Shown here in pieces: positions 15,876 through 23,977 of a DNA stretch of 46,147 nt. Under the pieces are notes generated by a model. It had not been told where the DNA came from. It was given only the letters and a program-made list of their open reading frames with translations, and did not search any database. How positions within the stretch are numbered: position 1 is the stretch's first letter; the number at the start of each line of letters is the position of its first letter. Origin of the DNA: an uncultured Dorea sp. (GTDB lineage: Bacteria; Bacillota; Clostridia; Lachnospirales; Lachnospiraceae); the NCBI GenBank assembly GCA_910578495.1, contig CAJTRE010000023.1:1-46147 (forward strand), in the 5' to 3' direction. Made by a program: the position numbers and the translations under genes.

Positions 15876-16013
15876 TGAAAAGCTAAGGTGTCAGTTTATT
15901 TTTTCGGCTGCCCCTGTGATGCATGGTGCTTATCGCTGGTTATCTCTGGCTCTGATACGGTGTCCTTTATTCCAAGTCATATGCATAAATCAATCAACCC
16001 TTTTCTTAGTACG

Positions 16014-16047
16014 GAAAAAACGGTCAATCTTAAAAAAAGACTAACCG
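16014..16047 (-). terminator. Terminator of the alpha/beta hydrolase gene
   Basis: On the minus strand CGGTTAGTCTT (16047-16037) pairs over 11 positions, two of them G-U, with AAGATTGACCG (16031-16021), followed by six T residues. Confidence 0.8.
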
Positions 16048-16056
16048 CCTAATTCT

Positions 16057-16809
16057 TTAATCATTTAGAAAAGTTAAAACAATATTTGCGAACTTTTCTG
16101 CATTTGTGGCAATAGCTGGGTGTCCGCCAGTATCAAAAGTATGTATGCTACCATGCTTAACCAGTTTTTTCATTTCCATGTATTCTTCTAATATGTCTTT
16201 GCGACACATATCATCTTGCAGGCTTCCTATAAACAAAATAGGAACAGTCAAACTTTCCAATGGTTTAGAAAACAATGGAATTTTTTTCTTTGCACACTCA
16301 ATAAGTGCTTGTGTATTAAGGTCTACAACCGTTTCCCAATCTCCGCCTTGACACCATTCGTAAAACTGTTTAGCGTATGTATCATGTTTTGCACATTCAC
16401 GTTCTTTCAGCAAATTTTCAGCAAAATTCTGAGGTAAGGCTCTACCGTCAAAACTATCTGCAATTACTTTTTCTATAAGGTCTGGACGTTCTAACGCTGT
16501 ATTGACAGCGACCCAGGCTCCGCCACTTGTCCCTAGTAGATTTACTTTATCCAGCTTTAAATGTTCAATAAGAGCAATAACCTGTTGAGCCTGTGAACTC
16601 CATAAGTCTGCTGGAAATTCGCTCACTCTGTCTGATTTCCCATTCCCTAACAAGTCTATCAAAATCACTCGAAAATGTTCTTGATATAACGGCAATAGCA
16701 TTTCAAACATGGTTGAAGAAGCCGTATCTCCATGCAACATGATAAGCGGTTCCCCACATCCTGCTTCTTTGTAAAATATTCTTTTTAACTGATACTTAAA
16801 ATATGACAT
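16057..16809 (-). CDS. Alpha/beta hydrolase
   Basis: This complete 250-residue alpha/beta-fold hydrolase has the oxyanion segment LIMLHGDTASS at about 23-33, the strand VILIDLLGNGKSDR, the nucleophile elbow GTSGG (serine at about 95) and the catalytic histidine in TGGHPAI near residue 229. A likely catalytic aspartate lies in GSLQDDMCR. Start ATG 16809 follows AGGAGG (16822-16817). The leader between 16810 and about 16934 holds a seven-codon ORF and two alternative hairpins, one of which covers that ribosome binding site, so translation is probably controlled. Substrate unknown; serine hydrolases of this shape range from esterases and haloperoxidase-like proteins to macrolide esterases. Confidence 0.9.
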   Translation of the reverse strand: MSYFKYQLKRIFYKEAGCGEPLIMLHGDTASSTMFEMLLPLYQEHFRVILIDLLGNGKSDRVSEFPADLWSSQAQQVIALIEHLKLDKVNLLGTSGGAWVAVNTALERPDLIEKVIADSFDGRALPQNFAENLLKERECAKHDTYAKQFYEWCQGGDWETVVDLNTQALIECAKKKIPLFSKPLESLTVPILFIGSLQDDMCRKDILEEYMEMKKLVKHGSIHTFDTGGHPAIATNAEKFANIVLTFLND

Positions 16810-16815
16810 AATTTT

Positions 16816-16883
16816 GCCTCCTAATCAATTTTATATATTATGTTCTGATTAGCAAGGCGTAATAGCATTGATACACCTTGCTA
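16816..16883 (-). promoter_or_regulatory. Leader attenuator: two mutually exclusive hairpins before the hydrolase
   Basis: Hairpin 1 pairs 16883-16872 with 16861-16850 (12 pairs, one G-U). Hairpin 2 pairs 16858-16846 with 16827-16816 (CTAATCA with TGATTAG, plus GCCT with AGGC) and buries the hydrolase ribosome binding site. Bases 16850-16858 are used by both, so only one can form at a time. A leader ORF ends directly before hairpin 1. Confidence 0.65.
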
Positions 16884-16907
16884 CTACAAAGTTACAAAGA
16901 TTCCCAT
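16884..16907 (-). CDS. Seven-residue leader peptide MGIFVTL
   Basis: ATG at 16907 is followed by seven codons and TAG (16886-16884). GGAGGA (16920-16915) lies seven bases upstream, an ideal ribosome binding site for so small a frame. The stop touches hairpin 1 of the attenuator. The first four residues, MGIF, are the same as in the ErmC leader peptide (established knowledge), although the rest differs. It is probably a regulatory leader and not a functional protein. Confidence 0.55.
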   Translation of the reverse strand: MGIFVTL

Positions 16908-16940
16908 ATTCAAGTCCTCCTCGCTTTTCCTCTTAGTTCA

Positions 16941-16946
16941 ATTATA
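16941..16946 (-). promoter_or_regulatory. -10 box of the hydrolase transcript
   Basis: A perfect TATAAT on the minus strand lies about 20 bases before the leader ribosome binding site. No good -35 box is seen at 16-18 bases (closest TATCAT), so an activator may be needed or the promoter is weak. Confidence 0.45.
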
Positions 16947-17024
16947 CTATTCTATTGTGCGAAATGATATGGGAAAAAGGAGGGGGCTATCGGTTAATAC
17001 CGATTTTTAAGTTCTAAAAATTGT

Positions 17025-17163
17025 CGTTGGCGACTGCCAACGGTCGAGTGAATTTATTCACGAGACAGGCAAGTTGCCGTAGATTAAAGCAGGCGACAGA
17101 GGGCGGTCGAGCAAGCATTGCTTGCGAAGACTGCTTGTTGCTCAAGGTGAAGTAAGATTTCAC
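17025..17163. repeat. Cluster of five short hairpins, possible small RNA or palindromic element
   Basis: In sequence there are CGTTGGC/GCCAACG (17025-17042), GTGAAT/ATTCAC (17048-17061), GGCAA/TTGCC (17068-17078), GCAAGC/GCTTGC (17111-17125) and GTGAA/TTCAC (17147-17163). The stretch is richer in GC than its surroundings and has no credible reading frame. It could be a structured RNA or a relic of a palindromic mobile repeat; no second copy is seen in this window. Confidence 0.5.
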
Positions 17164-17260
17164 GAAAAATCCAATTTATTTTTGTGAAGTTTTTTATATT
17201 TAAAATGCTTGCACTCTTGTCAAACAAAGATGCTAATGATTATAATGGGAGGAGAAACAT

Positions 17261-17593
17261 ATGATAAAAAACAATCATTTTATGCTGCAGACAGAAACGC
17301 AGCAGAGGAAATATAAGCCGCTGAAAGAGATGAATCTTATGGATGACTTTTTATTCGATGTGGAAATGCAGAACTCAGAAGAATGTGATGAGCGTCTGAT
17401 TCGTCTGCATAGAAGTGTACAGCAGATTAAGTCCAGTACACAAAAGGAGGTAGAATTGATGAAGATGGAAGAACGGGATAGATTGATTCGTGCGGAAGGG
17501 GAAGCAATTGGAGAACAAAAGGGTGAGCTTAGTAAATTGATAAGTCTGATTTGTAAAAAGCTGAAAAAAAGTACAAAAATCCCAAAAAAGTGA
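17261..17593 (+). pseudogene. Relic of an Rpn-family recombination-promoting nuclease
   Basis: The 110-codon frame has the typical start of Rpn/PD-(D/E)XK transposase-like proteins (YKPLKEMNLMDDFLFDVEMQN) and their typical C-terminus (KEVELMKMEERDRLIRAEGE, then LSKLISLICKKLKK). Nearly all of the roughly 200 residues between are gone, including most of the nuclease core. An internal in-frame deletion around residues 36-55 explains this. The ribosome binding site GGGAGGAG is intact, so the fragment may still be made. Rpn genes are multicopy in Lachnospiraceae and decay often. Confidence 0.65.
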
Positions 17594-17735
17594 TAATTAT
17601 AATCTCTAAAAAATGAAAATCTCAAGAAAGTAAAAATTCAAATAAAAATAATCCTATTAGAAAAAATGGCATTTATGATAAAGTCTTCTTAACAAATAGC
17701 TCACAGCAAAAAAGAGCAAAAGGAGGAAGAAGATT

Positions 17736-19034
17736 ATGAAATTTAAGAAAATCGCAGCCATGGCGCTGGCGGGAGTTATGACTCTGAGTTTAGCGGCATG
17801 CGGAAGTTCCGGTGAAGGGAAAAAAGACGCCAAGAAAGATGATAACAAGCTTACCATCTGGGCATGGGACGAGGCCTTCAATATTAAGGCGGCGAACGAA
17901 GCAAAAGAAATTTATGCAGAGAAAAATCCAGATGCAGAAATAGAAGTTGTGACAATGGCGCAGGATGATATCGTAGCAAAGTTAAACACAAGCTTATCTT
18001 CTGGTTCTTACGATGGACTTCCGGATATTGTACTGATTGAGGATTACAGAATCCAAGGTTATTTAACCGCATATCAGGATGAATTTGCCGCTCTTGACGA
18101 CATCGCAAGCCCGGATGATTTCGCAGCATACAAGGCAGGTGTGAATCAGGTAGATGGAAAAATGTATGGAATTCCTTTCGACAGCGGCGTAGCTGCAATG
18201 TTCTACCGCACAGACATGATCAAAGAAGCCGGGTATACAGCAGAAGATATGCAGAATCTTACATGGGACAAATACATAGAAATCGGTAAAGCTGTAAAAG
18301 AGAAAACAGGAAAACATATGCTTACTTTAGATCCAAGCGATCTCGGACAGATTCGTATGATGCTTCAGAGCGCAGGTTCTTGGTACACAGATGAAGAAGG
18401 AAAAGTAAATATTAAAGATAACGAGGCTTTAAAACAGGCGTTTGCAACATACCAGAAAATTGTGGACTCTGGAATTTCTAAACAGGTAGCAGATTGGGAT
18501 CAGTTTGTAGGGGCATTCAATAACGGCGATGTAGCTTCCGTACCAACCGGATGTTGGATTTCACCTTCTGTCGTAAAAGCGGAAGATCAGAGCGGTAAAT
18601 GGGGCGTAGCACCATTCCCTAAAATGGCTGAAAATGCAGATTCTGTAAATGCTTCTTCTATCGGCGGCGCTGGCTGGTACGTACTGAAAAACGTAGGCCA
18701 TGAAAAACTTGCAAAAGAATTCTTAAAAGAGACATTTGCTTCTAATTCAGATTTGATGAACCAGCTTGTAGTGGATATCAACCTTGTAAGTACCTTAAAA
18801 GCGGCAGAGACTGCTGAAAACTATACAAAAGGCGTTGACTTCTACGGCGGACAGAAAGTATTTGAAGATTTGGCAGCATGGCAGAATAACGTTCCGACTG
18901 TAAACTATGGACAGGAAACATATGCAATTGAAGATGTGATGACAGAGGCATTGCAGCAGATCCTTTCCGGAGCAGATGTAGATAAAGTTCTGGGAGATTA
19001 TCAGCAGCAGGTAGAGGCAGCAGTTGCAAAATAA
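17736..19034 (+). CDS. Sugar ABC transporter substrate-binding lipoprotein (CUT1)
   Basis: The 432-residue protein has a lipoprotein signal with lipobox LAAC, lipidated at Cys22, then the family 1 extracellular solute-binding fold (KLTIWAWDEAFNIKAANEAKEIY at the start; GGAGWYVLKNVGHEKLAKEFL later). It binds the sugar outside the membrane and delivers it to the two permeases encoded next. The setting with GH2 and GH36 enzymes suggests galactosides such as raffinose-type or galacto-oligosaccharides. AAGGAGGA lies before the start. A TATGAT at 17674-17679 without a clear -35 box may be the activator-dependent promoter. A hairpin after the gene probably raises its dosage over the permeases. Confidence 0.93.
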   Translation: MKFKKIAAMALAGVMTLSLAACGSSGEGKKDAKKDDNKLTIWAWDEAFNIKAANEAKEIYAEKNPDAEIEVVTMAQDDIVAKLNTSLSSGSYDGLPDIVLIEDYRIQGYLTAYQDEFAALDDIASPDDFAAYKAGVNQVDGKMYGIPFDSGVAAMFYRTDMIKEAGYTAEDMQNLTWDKYIEIGKAVKEKTGKHMLTLDPSDLGQIRMMLQSAGSWYTDEEGKVNIKDNEALKQAFATYQKIVDSGISKQVADWDQFVGAFNNGDVASVPTGCWISPSVVKAEDQSGKWGVAPFPKMAENADSVNASSIGGAGWYVLKNVGHEKLAKEFLKETFASNSDLMNQLVVDINLVSTLKAAETAENYTKGVDFYGGQKVFEDLAAWQNNVPTVNYGQETYAIEDVMTEALQQILSGADVDKVLGDYQQQVEAAVAK

Positions 19035-19047
19035 AAATGACGACGAC

Positions 19048-19083
19048 AGGGGGCGGGGACGGTAAAAAGTTCCGCCCTTTCTT
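19048..19083 (+). terminator. Partial terminator between binding protein and permease genes
   Basis: GGGCGG (19051-19056), continuing GGGAC, pairs with CCGCCC (19072-19077), followed by TTTCTT. Such leaky hairpins usually allow excess binding protein over membrane subunits. Confidence 0.6.
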
Positions 19084-19100
19084 ATTGGAGGAGGGATACC

Positions 19101-19991
19101 ATGAAAAGAAAGAAACACGATTTAAATCCGAAATTAAATCGTACGGCATGGTTGTTTATCATTCCCAGTTTGATCTTAATTGTGATGTTTGTATTTTATC
19201 CCATGATTCAGGCATTTCTTACATCATTTCAAACCGGAGTAGGTGAACATCTGACGTTTGCCGGAGCAGCAAATTATAAACGTCTTTTGACGGACACGAC
19301 CTTTAAAAAAGCATTATTCAACACCGTATTATTTCTGGTGATTCAGGTTCCGATTATGATATTGCTTGCGCTTGTCATTTCCTCTATGTTAAATGATAAG
19401 AAGTTAAAATGTAAAGGTCTTTTTAGAACGGCAATCTTTTTGCCATGTGTTACGTCTCTGGTTGCGTATTCTATTATTTTCAAGAGTTTGTTCGCGACAG
19501 ACGGATTTATCAACTCTTTGCTTATGAATTTGAATGTTATTTCGGAACCGATCGCATGGATTACACATCCGGTATGGGCAAAGGTGCTGATTATTCTTGC
19601 AATCACATGGAGATGGACCGGATATAATATGGTATTTTATCTGTCCGGCCTGCAGAGTATTGACAGTGCGATTTACGAAGCTGCGGATATTGACGGCGCC
19701 AGTGCATTTCAGAAATTTCGATATATGACGCTGCCGCTTTTGAAACCGATTATTTTATTTACGACCATCAATTCTACCATCGGTACGCTGCAGCTATTTG
19801 ATGAAACCATGAACATCACGCAGGGAGGACCGGCAAATGCGACAATTACAATCTCACAATATATTTACAACCTCCTGTTTAAGTATACGCCGGACTTTGG
19901 ATACGCGGCGTCAGTTTCTTATGTAGTCGTTGTATTGATTGTTGTATTATCATTTATTCAGAAGAAAGTAGGTGAAGATAAAGATGCGTAA
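19101..19991 (+). CDS. Sugar ABC transporter permease (MalF type)
   Basis: The 296-residue CUT1 permease has six membrane segments and the EAA loop that contacts the ATPase (EAADIDGASAFQKFRYMTLPLLKP, about residues 193-216). The start ATG follows GGAGGAGGG. Its end overlaps the start of the second permease by eight bases, so the two are translationally coupled. No ATP-binding protein is encoded in the locus. In Firmicutes a shared MsmK-type ATPase commonly serves several such systems (established knowledge). Confidence 0.95.
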   Translation: MKRKKHDLNPKLNRTAWLFIIPSLILIVMFVFYPMIQAFLTSFQTGVGEHLTFAGAANYKRLLTDTTFKKALFNTVLFLVIQVPIMILLALVISSMLNDKKLKCKGLFRTAIFLPCVTSLVAYSIIFKSLFATDGFINSLLMNLNVISEPIAWITHPVWAKVLIILAITWRWTGYNMVFYLSGLQSIDSAIYEAADIDGASAFQKFRYMTLPLLKPIILFTTINSTIGTLQLFDETMNITQGGPANATITISQYIYNLLFKYTPDFGYAASVSYVVVVLIVVLSFIQKKVGEDKDA

Positions 19992-20823
19992 AAAAATAGG
20001 AAATGCAATGAAGTATATTTTCTTATCCGTTATATCACTGATCTCCATATTTCCATTTTTTTGGATGATTGTTGCGGCAACCAATGAATCGGTGGAAGTG
20101 ACAAAGGGAACGTTGATTCCCGGCACCTATTTTATGGAGAATTTGAAGACTCTTTTGGCGTCCGATCTTCAGTATATCAATGCTTTCAAAAATTCAATCC
20201 TGATCGCCGTTGTCACAACAACACTTGCAATGGTGGTGTCTTCTGCGGCAGGTTATGCGTTTGTAGTGTATAAAAATAAGACAAGAGAACGGGTATTTAA
20301 TTTTATCTTCTTGTCTATGATGGTGCCGTTTGCGGCATTGATGGTTCCATTGTTCCGATTATTCAGTAAATTTTCTAATCTGGGACCTTTGAAAGTGATT
20401 GCGTTAAACACCCCGATGTCTGTTGTGATCATCGCAGTCGCGACTGCATTTTTGATCTTCTTTTTTAAACAGAATGCACAGACATTTCCAAAGGAACTGA
20501 TTGAGGCCGCAAGAATTGACGGCTTGTCTGAGGTGAAGATTTTCACGAAGATATTTATGCCGACGATGAAATCTTCCTATGCGGCGGCGATTATCGTAAC
20601 CTTTATGACAAGTTGGAACAACTACCTGTGGCCGCTGATTGCACTGCAGTCTCCGGAAAAGAGAACGCTGCCCCTTGTATTGTCCGCAATGGGATCGTCC
20701 TATACGCCGGACTACGGAATGATGATGACGGCGGTCGTAATCGCGACACTTCCTACGGCGCTTCTGTTCTTCTTAATGCAGAAGCAGTTTGTGGCAGGTA
20801 TGACAGGTTCTGTTAAAGGCTAG
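19984..20823 (+). CDS. Sugar ABC transporter permease (MalG type)
   Basis: The 279-residue partner permease has an N-terminal membrane segment (IFLSVISLISIFPFFWMIVAAT), five further segments and the EAA loop EAARIDGLSEVKIFTKIFMPTMKS. The ATG at 19984 is preferred over one 12 bases upstream because AGGTGA lies at proper distance. It forms the import channel with the preceding MalF-type subunit. The beta-galactosidase gene follows after 16 bases, so it belongs to the same operon. Confidence 0.95.
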   Translation: MRKKIGNAMKYIFLSVISLISIFPFFWMIVAATNESVEVTKGTLIPGTYFMENLKTLLASDLQYINAFKNSILIAVVTTTLAMVVSSAAGYAFVVYKNKTRERVFNFIFLSMMVPFAALMVPLFRLFSKFSNLGPLKVIALNTPMSVVIIAVATAFLIFFFKQNAQTFPKELIEAARIDGLSEVKIFTKIFMPTMKSSYAAAIIVTFMTSWNNYLWPLIALQSPEKRTLPLVLSAMGSSYTPDYGMMMTAVVIATLPTALLFFLMQKQFVAGMTGSVKG

Positions 20824-20839
20824 AAAAGGAGAAGAAAGT

Positions 20840-23800
20840 ATGTTAGCAAAGGAAGCAAAACTTACATGGCTTAATGATCCGGAAGTATTTCAAGTGAACC
20901 GAATCAAGGCACATTCTGATCACAGATATTACGAAAGTGCGGAAGAAATGGAGGCGGGGGCGGCAATGCCGCTCCGTCAGTCGTTGAATGGAAGCTGGTA
21001 CTTTAGTTATGCGAAAAATCCGGACCAGAGAGTGAAAGATTTTTATAAAAATGAGTTTAACAGTAAAATATTTGACACAATTGAAGTTCCGGGGCATATT
21101 CAGACACAGGGGTACGACCAGTGCCAGTATATTAATACCATGTACCCTTGGGATGGAGCGGAAGCTTTGCGTCCACCGATGGTTTCCAATGAATATAATC
21201 CGGTGGGAAGCTATGTGAAATATTTTGAACTGGAGGAAGCATTAAAGGATAAATCCGTCTTTGTATCTTTTCAGGGAGTAGAAACAGCCTTTTATGTATG
21301 GTTGAACGGTGCATTTATTGGATACAGCGAGGACAGCTTTACTCCGTCAGAGTTTGAACTTACGGAGTATTTAATAGAGGGCGAAAATAAACTGGCAGTT
21401 GAGGTCTACAAAAGAAGCAGTGCAAGCTGGCTGGAAGATCAGGATTTTTGGCGTTTCTCCGGCATTTTCCGGGAAGTGTACCTCTATGCAGTTCCGAACA
21501 TTCATATTGCAGATTTTTTTGTGACCGCTACGCTTGATGACGCGTATCAAAATGGAATCTTAAACATACAGTTAAAGCTTACCGGAGAACTAGAAGGCAT
21601 GATGGAAGCTGTACTTATGGATTCACAGGGGAATATGGTGTTTGAGCAGACGGCGAAAGTAGGAAGTGTGTGTGAAATATCCGGGGAAATTCCGAAGGTA
21701 CATGCGTGGAGTGCGGAAGATCCGTATTTATATGAGCTTGCTCTGTATGTAAGAGATGCAAAAGGTGCTCTTGTAGAGGCGGTTCCAGAGCAGATAGGAT
21801 TCCGAAGATTTGAAATGATGGGTCAGATCATGTGCTTAAATGGAAAGAGGATTGTGTTCAAAGGCGTGAACCGGCATGAATTCAACGTCCACAGGGGAAG
21901 GGCTGTGACAGAGGAAGATATGCTGTGGGATATCCGCTTTATGAAACAGCATAATATTAACGCAGTCCGCACGTCGCATTATCCGAACCAGACATTGTGG
22001 TATCGTCTGTGTGATACGTATGGAATTTATCTGATTGATGAAACCAATCTGGAATCCCATGGTTCATGGCAGAAGATGGGGGAGTGTGAGCCGTCCTGGA
22101 ACGTTCCGGGAAATAGACAGGAATGGAAAGCGGCAGTGGTGGACCGGGCAAGTTCTATGTTCGAGCGGGACAAAAATCATCCGTCAATTCTGATCTGGTC
22201 TTGTGGAAACGAATCTTACGCAGGTACTTGTATCGAGGCAATGTCGGAGTATTTCCATGAGAAGGATAACACGAGACTAGTGCATTATGAGGGCGTGTTC
22301 TGGAATCGGGAATTTGATCATATCAGCGATATGGAAAGCCGGATGTATGCAAAACCACAGGAGATTGAAGCGTATTTGACGAATCATCCGAAAAAGCCTT
22401 ATATTAGCTGTGAGTATATGCATGCCATGGGAAATTCCTGTGGAGGCATGAAGCTCTACACCGATCTGGAAGAGAAGTATCCGCTGTACCAAGGCGGGTT
22501 TATCTGGGACTATATCGATCAGTCCATGCTGAAAGTGAATGAACAGGGAGAAGAGGTATTTGCCTATGGCGGCGATTATGACGATCGTGCCACTGACTAT
22601 GAGTTCTGCACCAATGGAATCGTATACGCAGACCGGAAGATATCACCGAAAGCCCAGGAAGTGAAACAGTTATATTCCAATGTGAAATTAATTCCAGATG
22701 ACAAAGGCGTACAGATTCAAAATCACAACTTGTTTGTATCCACAGGAGTCTATACGTTTGCCGCACGTGTGCTTCTTGACGGACAGTGTATATTCCAAAA
22801 GGAATTTAAGGCAGAGGCAGAAGCTGGGAAAACAGCATATATTCCGCTAGAGTATCCTGAATTTACAGAAACAGGGGAATATGTCTATGAAGTGTCCATG
22901 GTACTCTCCGAAGGGGAACTATGGGCAAAACGGGGACATGAGGTTTGCTTTGGTCAATATGTGAAAACAGTGGGGATGACGGAAGGAAAGATAAAAAAGC
23001 CTATGCAGGTGATTTACGGAGACGTCAATATCGGTGTAAAGGGAGAGGGATTTTTCGCTATGTTTTCCAAGACGGAAGGAGGACTTGCTTCTCTGAAATA
23101 TGATGGGACAGAGTACATCACGCGGGCTCCGAAGACGAGTTATTGGAGAGCCTGTACAGATAATGACCGGGGAGTGAAGCATGGGTTTGATAGAGGCATG
23201 TGGATGACGGCAGGATTATACCAAAAGCTTGTGGATGGAAACGTGGAAGAAGAGGAAGATCAGATTAGGATTACATTTGAATATGAACTTCCTACCGTTC
23301 CAAGAACGTACCAGACGGTTACTTATACGATGTCAGGAGACGGAAAGGTACACGTACATCTGCTATATAAAGGCGCGGAAGGTCTTCCGGAGATACCGGC
23401 GTTTGGCATGGACTTTAAGTTAAAGGAGAAGTATCAGGAAGTAACATACTATGGATACGGCCCGGAAGAAAATTACATAGACCGCATGGAGGGAGCAAGG
23501 CTTGGTATTTTTGAAACGAATGCCAGAGAGAATGTGTCTTACTATCTGGTTCCTCAGGAATGTGGAAACCGGGTGGGCGTAAGATGGTTGAAAGTCACAG
23601 ACCGGACGGGCAGAGGTCTTAAGTTCACCTGCGAGGGAGAGCCGTTCGAGGGCAGTGTGCTTCCATACAGCGCTTATGAGCTGGAAAATGCGGCTCATCA
23701 TGAGGAACTTCCCCGCATTCATTATACATGGGTTCGTATTCTTGCAAATCAGATGGGCGTCGGGGGCGATGACAGCTGGGGAGCGCCGGTGCATGAAGAT

Positions 23801-23857
23801 TATCGGATTCCATCGGATAAAGATATAGAAATTGCTTTTAGCATTAGTAAAATATGA
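20840..23857 (+). CDS. lacZ: Beta-galactosidase, glycoside hydrolase family 2
   Basis: The 1005-residue enzyme has the LacZ layout: jelly-roll sugar-binding domain (LNGSWYFSYAKNPDQR; SWLEDQDFWRFSGIFREVYL), immunoglobulin-like domain, TIM barrel (FKGVNRHEFN; HNINAVRTSHYPN), and the C-terminal beta-galactosidase small chain domain. The acid/base glutamate is Glu458 in CGNES and the nucleophile Glu525 in SCEYMHAMGNS. Cytoplasmic, with no signal peptide, it cleaves imported beta-galactosides. AAAGGAG precedes the start. It is in operon with the permeases, while the regulator gene follows after a structured 120-base gap. Confidence 0.96.
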   Translation: MLAKEAKLTWLNDPEVFQVNRIKAHSDHRYYESAEEMEAGAAMPLRQSLNGSWYFSYAKNPDQRVKDFYKNEFNSKIFDTIEVPGHIQTQGYDQCQYINTMYPWDGAEALRPPMVSNEYNPVGSYVKYFELEEALKDKSVFVSFQGVETAFYVWLNGAFIGYSEDSFTPSEFELTEYLIEGENKLAVEVYKRSSASWLEDQDFWRFSGIFREVYLYAVPNIHIADFFVTATLDDAYQNGILNIQLKLTGELEGMMEAVLMDSQGNMVFEQTAKVGSVCEISGEIPKVHAWSAEDPYLYELALYVRDAKGALVEAVPEQIGFRRFEMMGQIMCLNGKRIVFKGVNRHEFNVHRGRAVTEEDMLWDIRFMKQHNINAVRTSHYPNQTLWYRLCDTYGIYLIDETNLESHGSWQKMGECEPSWNVPGNRQEWKAAVVDRASSMFERDKNHPSILIWSCGNESYAGTCIEAMSEYFHEKDNTRLVHYEGVFWNREFDHISDMESRMYAKPQEIEAYLTNHPKKPYISCEYMHAMGNSCGGMKLYTDLEEKYPLYQGGFIWDYIDQSMLKVNEQGEEVFAYGGDYDDRATDYEFCTNGIVYADRKISPKAQEVKQLYSNVKLIPDDKGVQIQNHNLFVSTGVYTFAARVLLDGQCIFQKEFKAEAEAGKTAYIPLEYPEFTETGEYVYEVSMVLSEGELWAKRGHEVCFGQYVKTVGMTEGKIKKPMQVIYGDVNIGVKGEGFFAMFSKTEGGLASLKYDGTEYITRAPKTSYWRACTDNDRGVKHGFDRGMWMTAGLYQKLVDGNVEEEEDQIRITFEYELPTVPRTYQTVTYTMSGDGKVHVHLLYKGAEGLPEIPAFGMDFKLKEKYQEVTYYGYGPEENYIDRMEGARLGIFETNARENVSYYLVPQECGNRVGVRWLKVTDRTGRGLKFTCEGEPFEGSVLPYSAYELENAAHHEELPRIHYTWVRILANQMGVGGDDSWGAPVHEDYRIPSDKDIEIAFSISKI

Positions 23858-23870
23858 TATAATAATGGCA

Positions 23871-23958
23871 GGATTATGGGAGTGCGCAGCACTGAATAAT
23901 CCGCAGGCATTATATAACTTTACTAAGGATGAGGTATTTTTGAATGCTTCATCCTTAG
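23871..23958 (+). promoter_or_regulatory. Structured gap between beta-galactosidase and response-regulator genes
   Basis: Two hairpins stand side by side. GGATTAT/ATAATCC (23871-23877 with 23896-23902) encloses GTGC/GCAC. A long 16-pair stem (23923-23938 with 23943-23958, two wobble pairs, TTTG loop) follows. There is no T run, so this is not a standard terminator; RNA processing or differential stability within the operon is more likely. Confidence 0.5.
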
Positions 23959-23977
23959 AGTTCTAAATGGGAGTAGA

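Larger units (their letters stand above)
16810..17260. other. Intergenic stretch with hydrolase leader and hairpin cluster
   Basis: The 451 bases hold the minus-strand hydrolase promoter, leader ORF and attenuator (16816-16946), then a run of five short hairpins (17025-17163), then the ribosome binding site of the plus-strand Rpn relic (GGGAGGAG at 17247-17254). No further gene is supported. Confidence 0.6.

Noticed and set aside
15900..15975. Short minus-strand stretch ending in SDKHHASQGQPKK
   Set aside because: About 25 codons without a start; may be a leftover of a longer gene but is not supported.
17275..17881. Minus-strand frames opposite the Rpn relic and binding protein
   Set aside because: Low-complexity shadows without ribosome binding sites.
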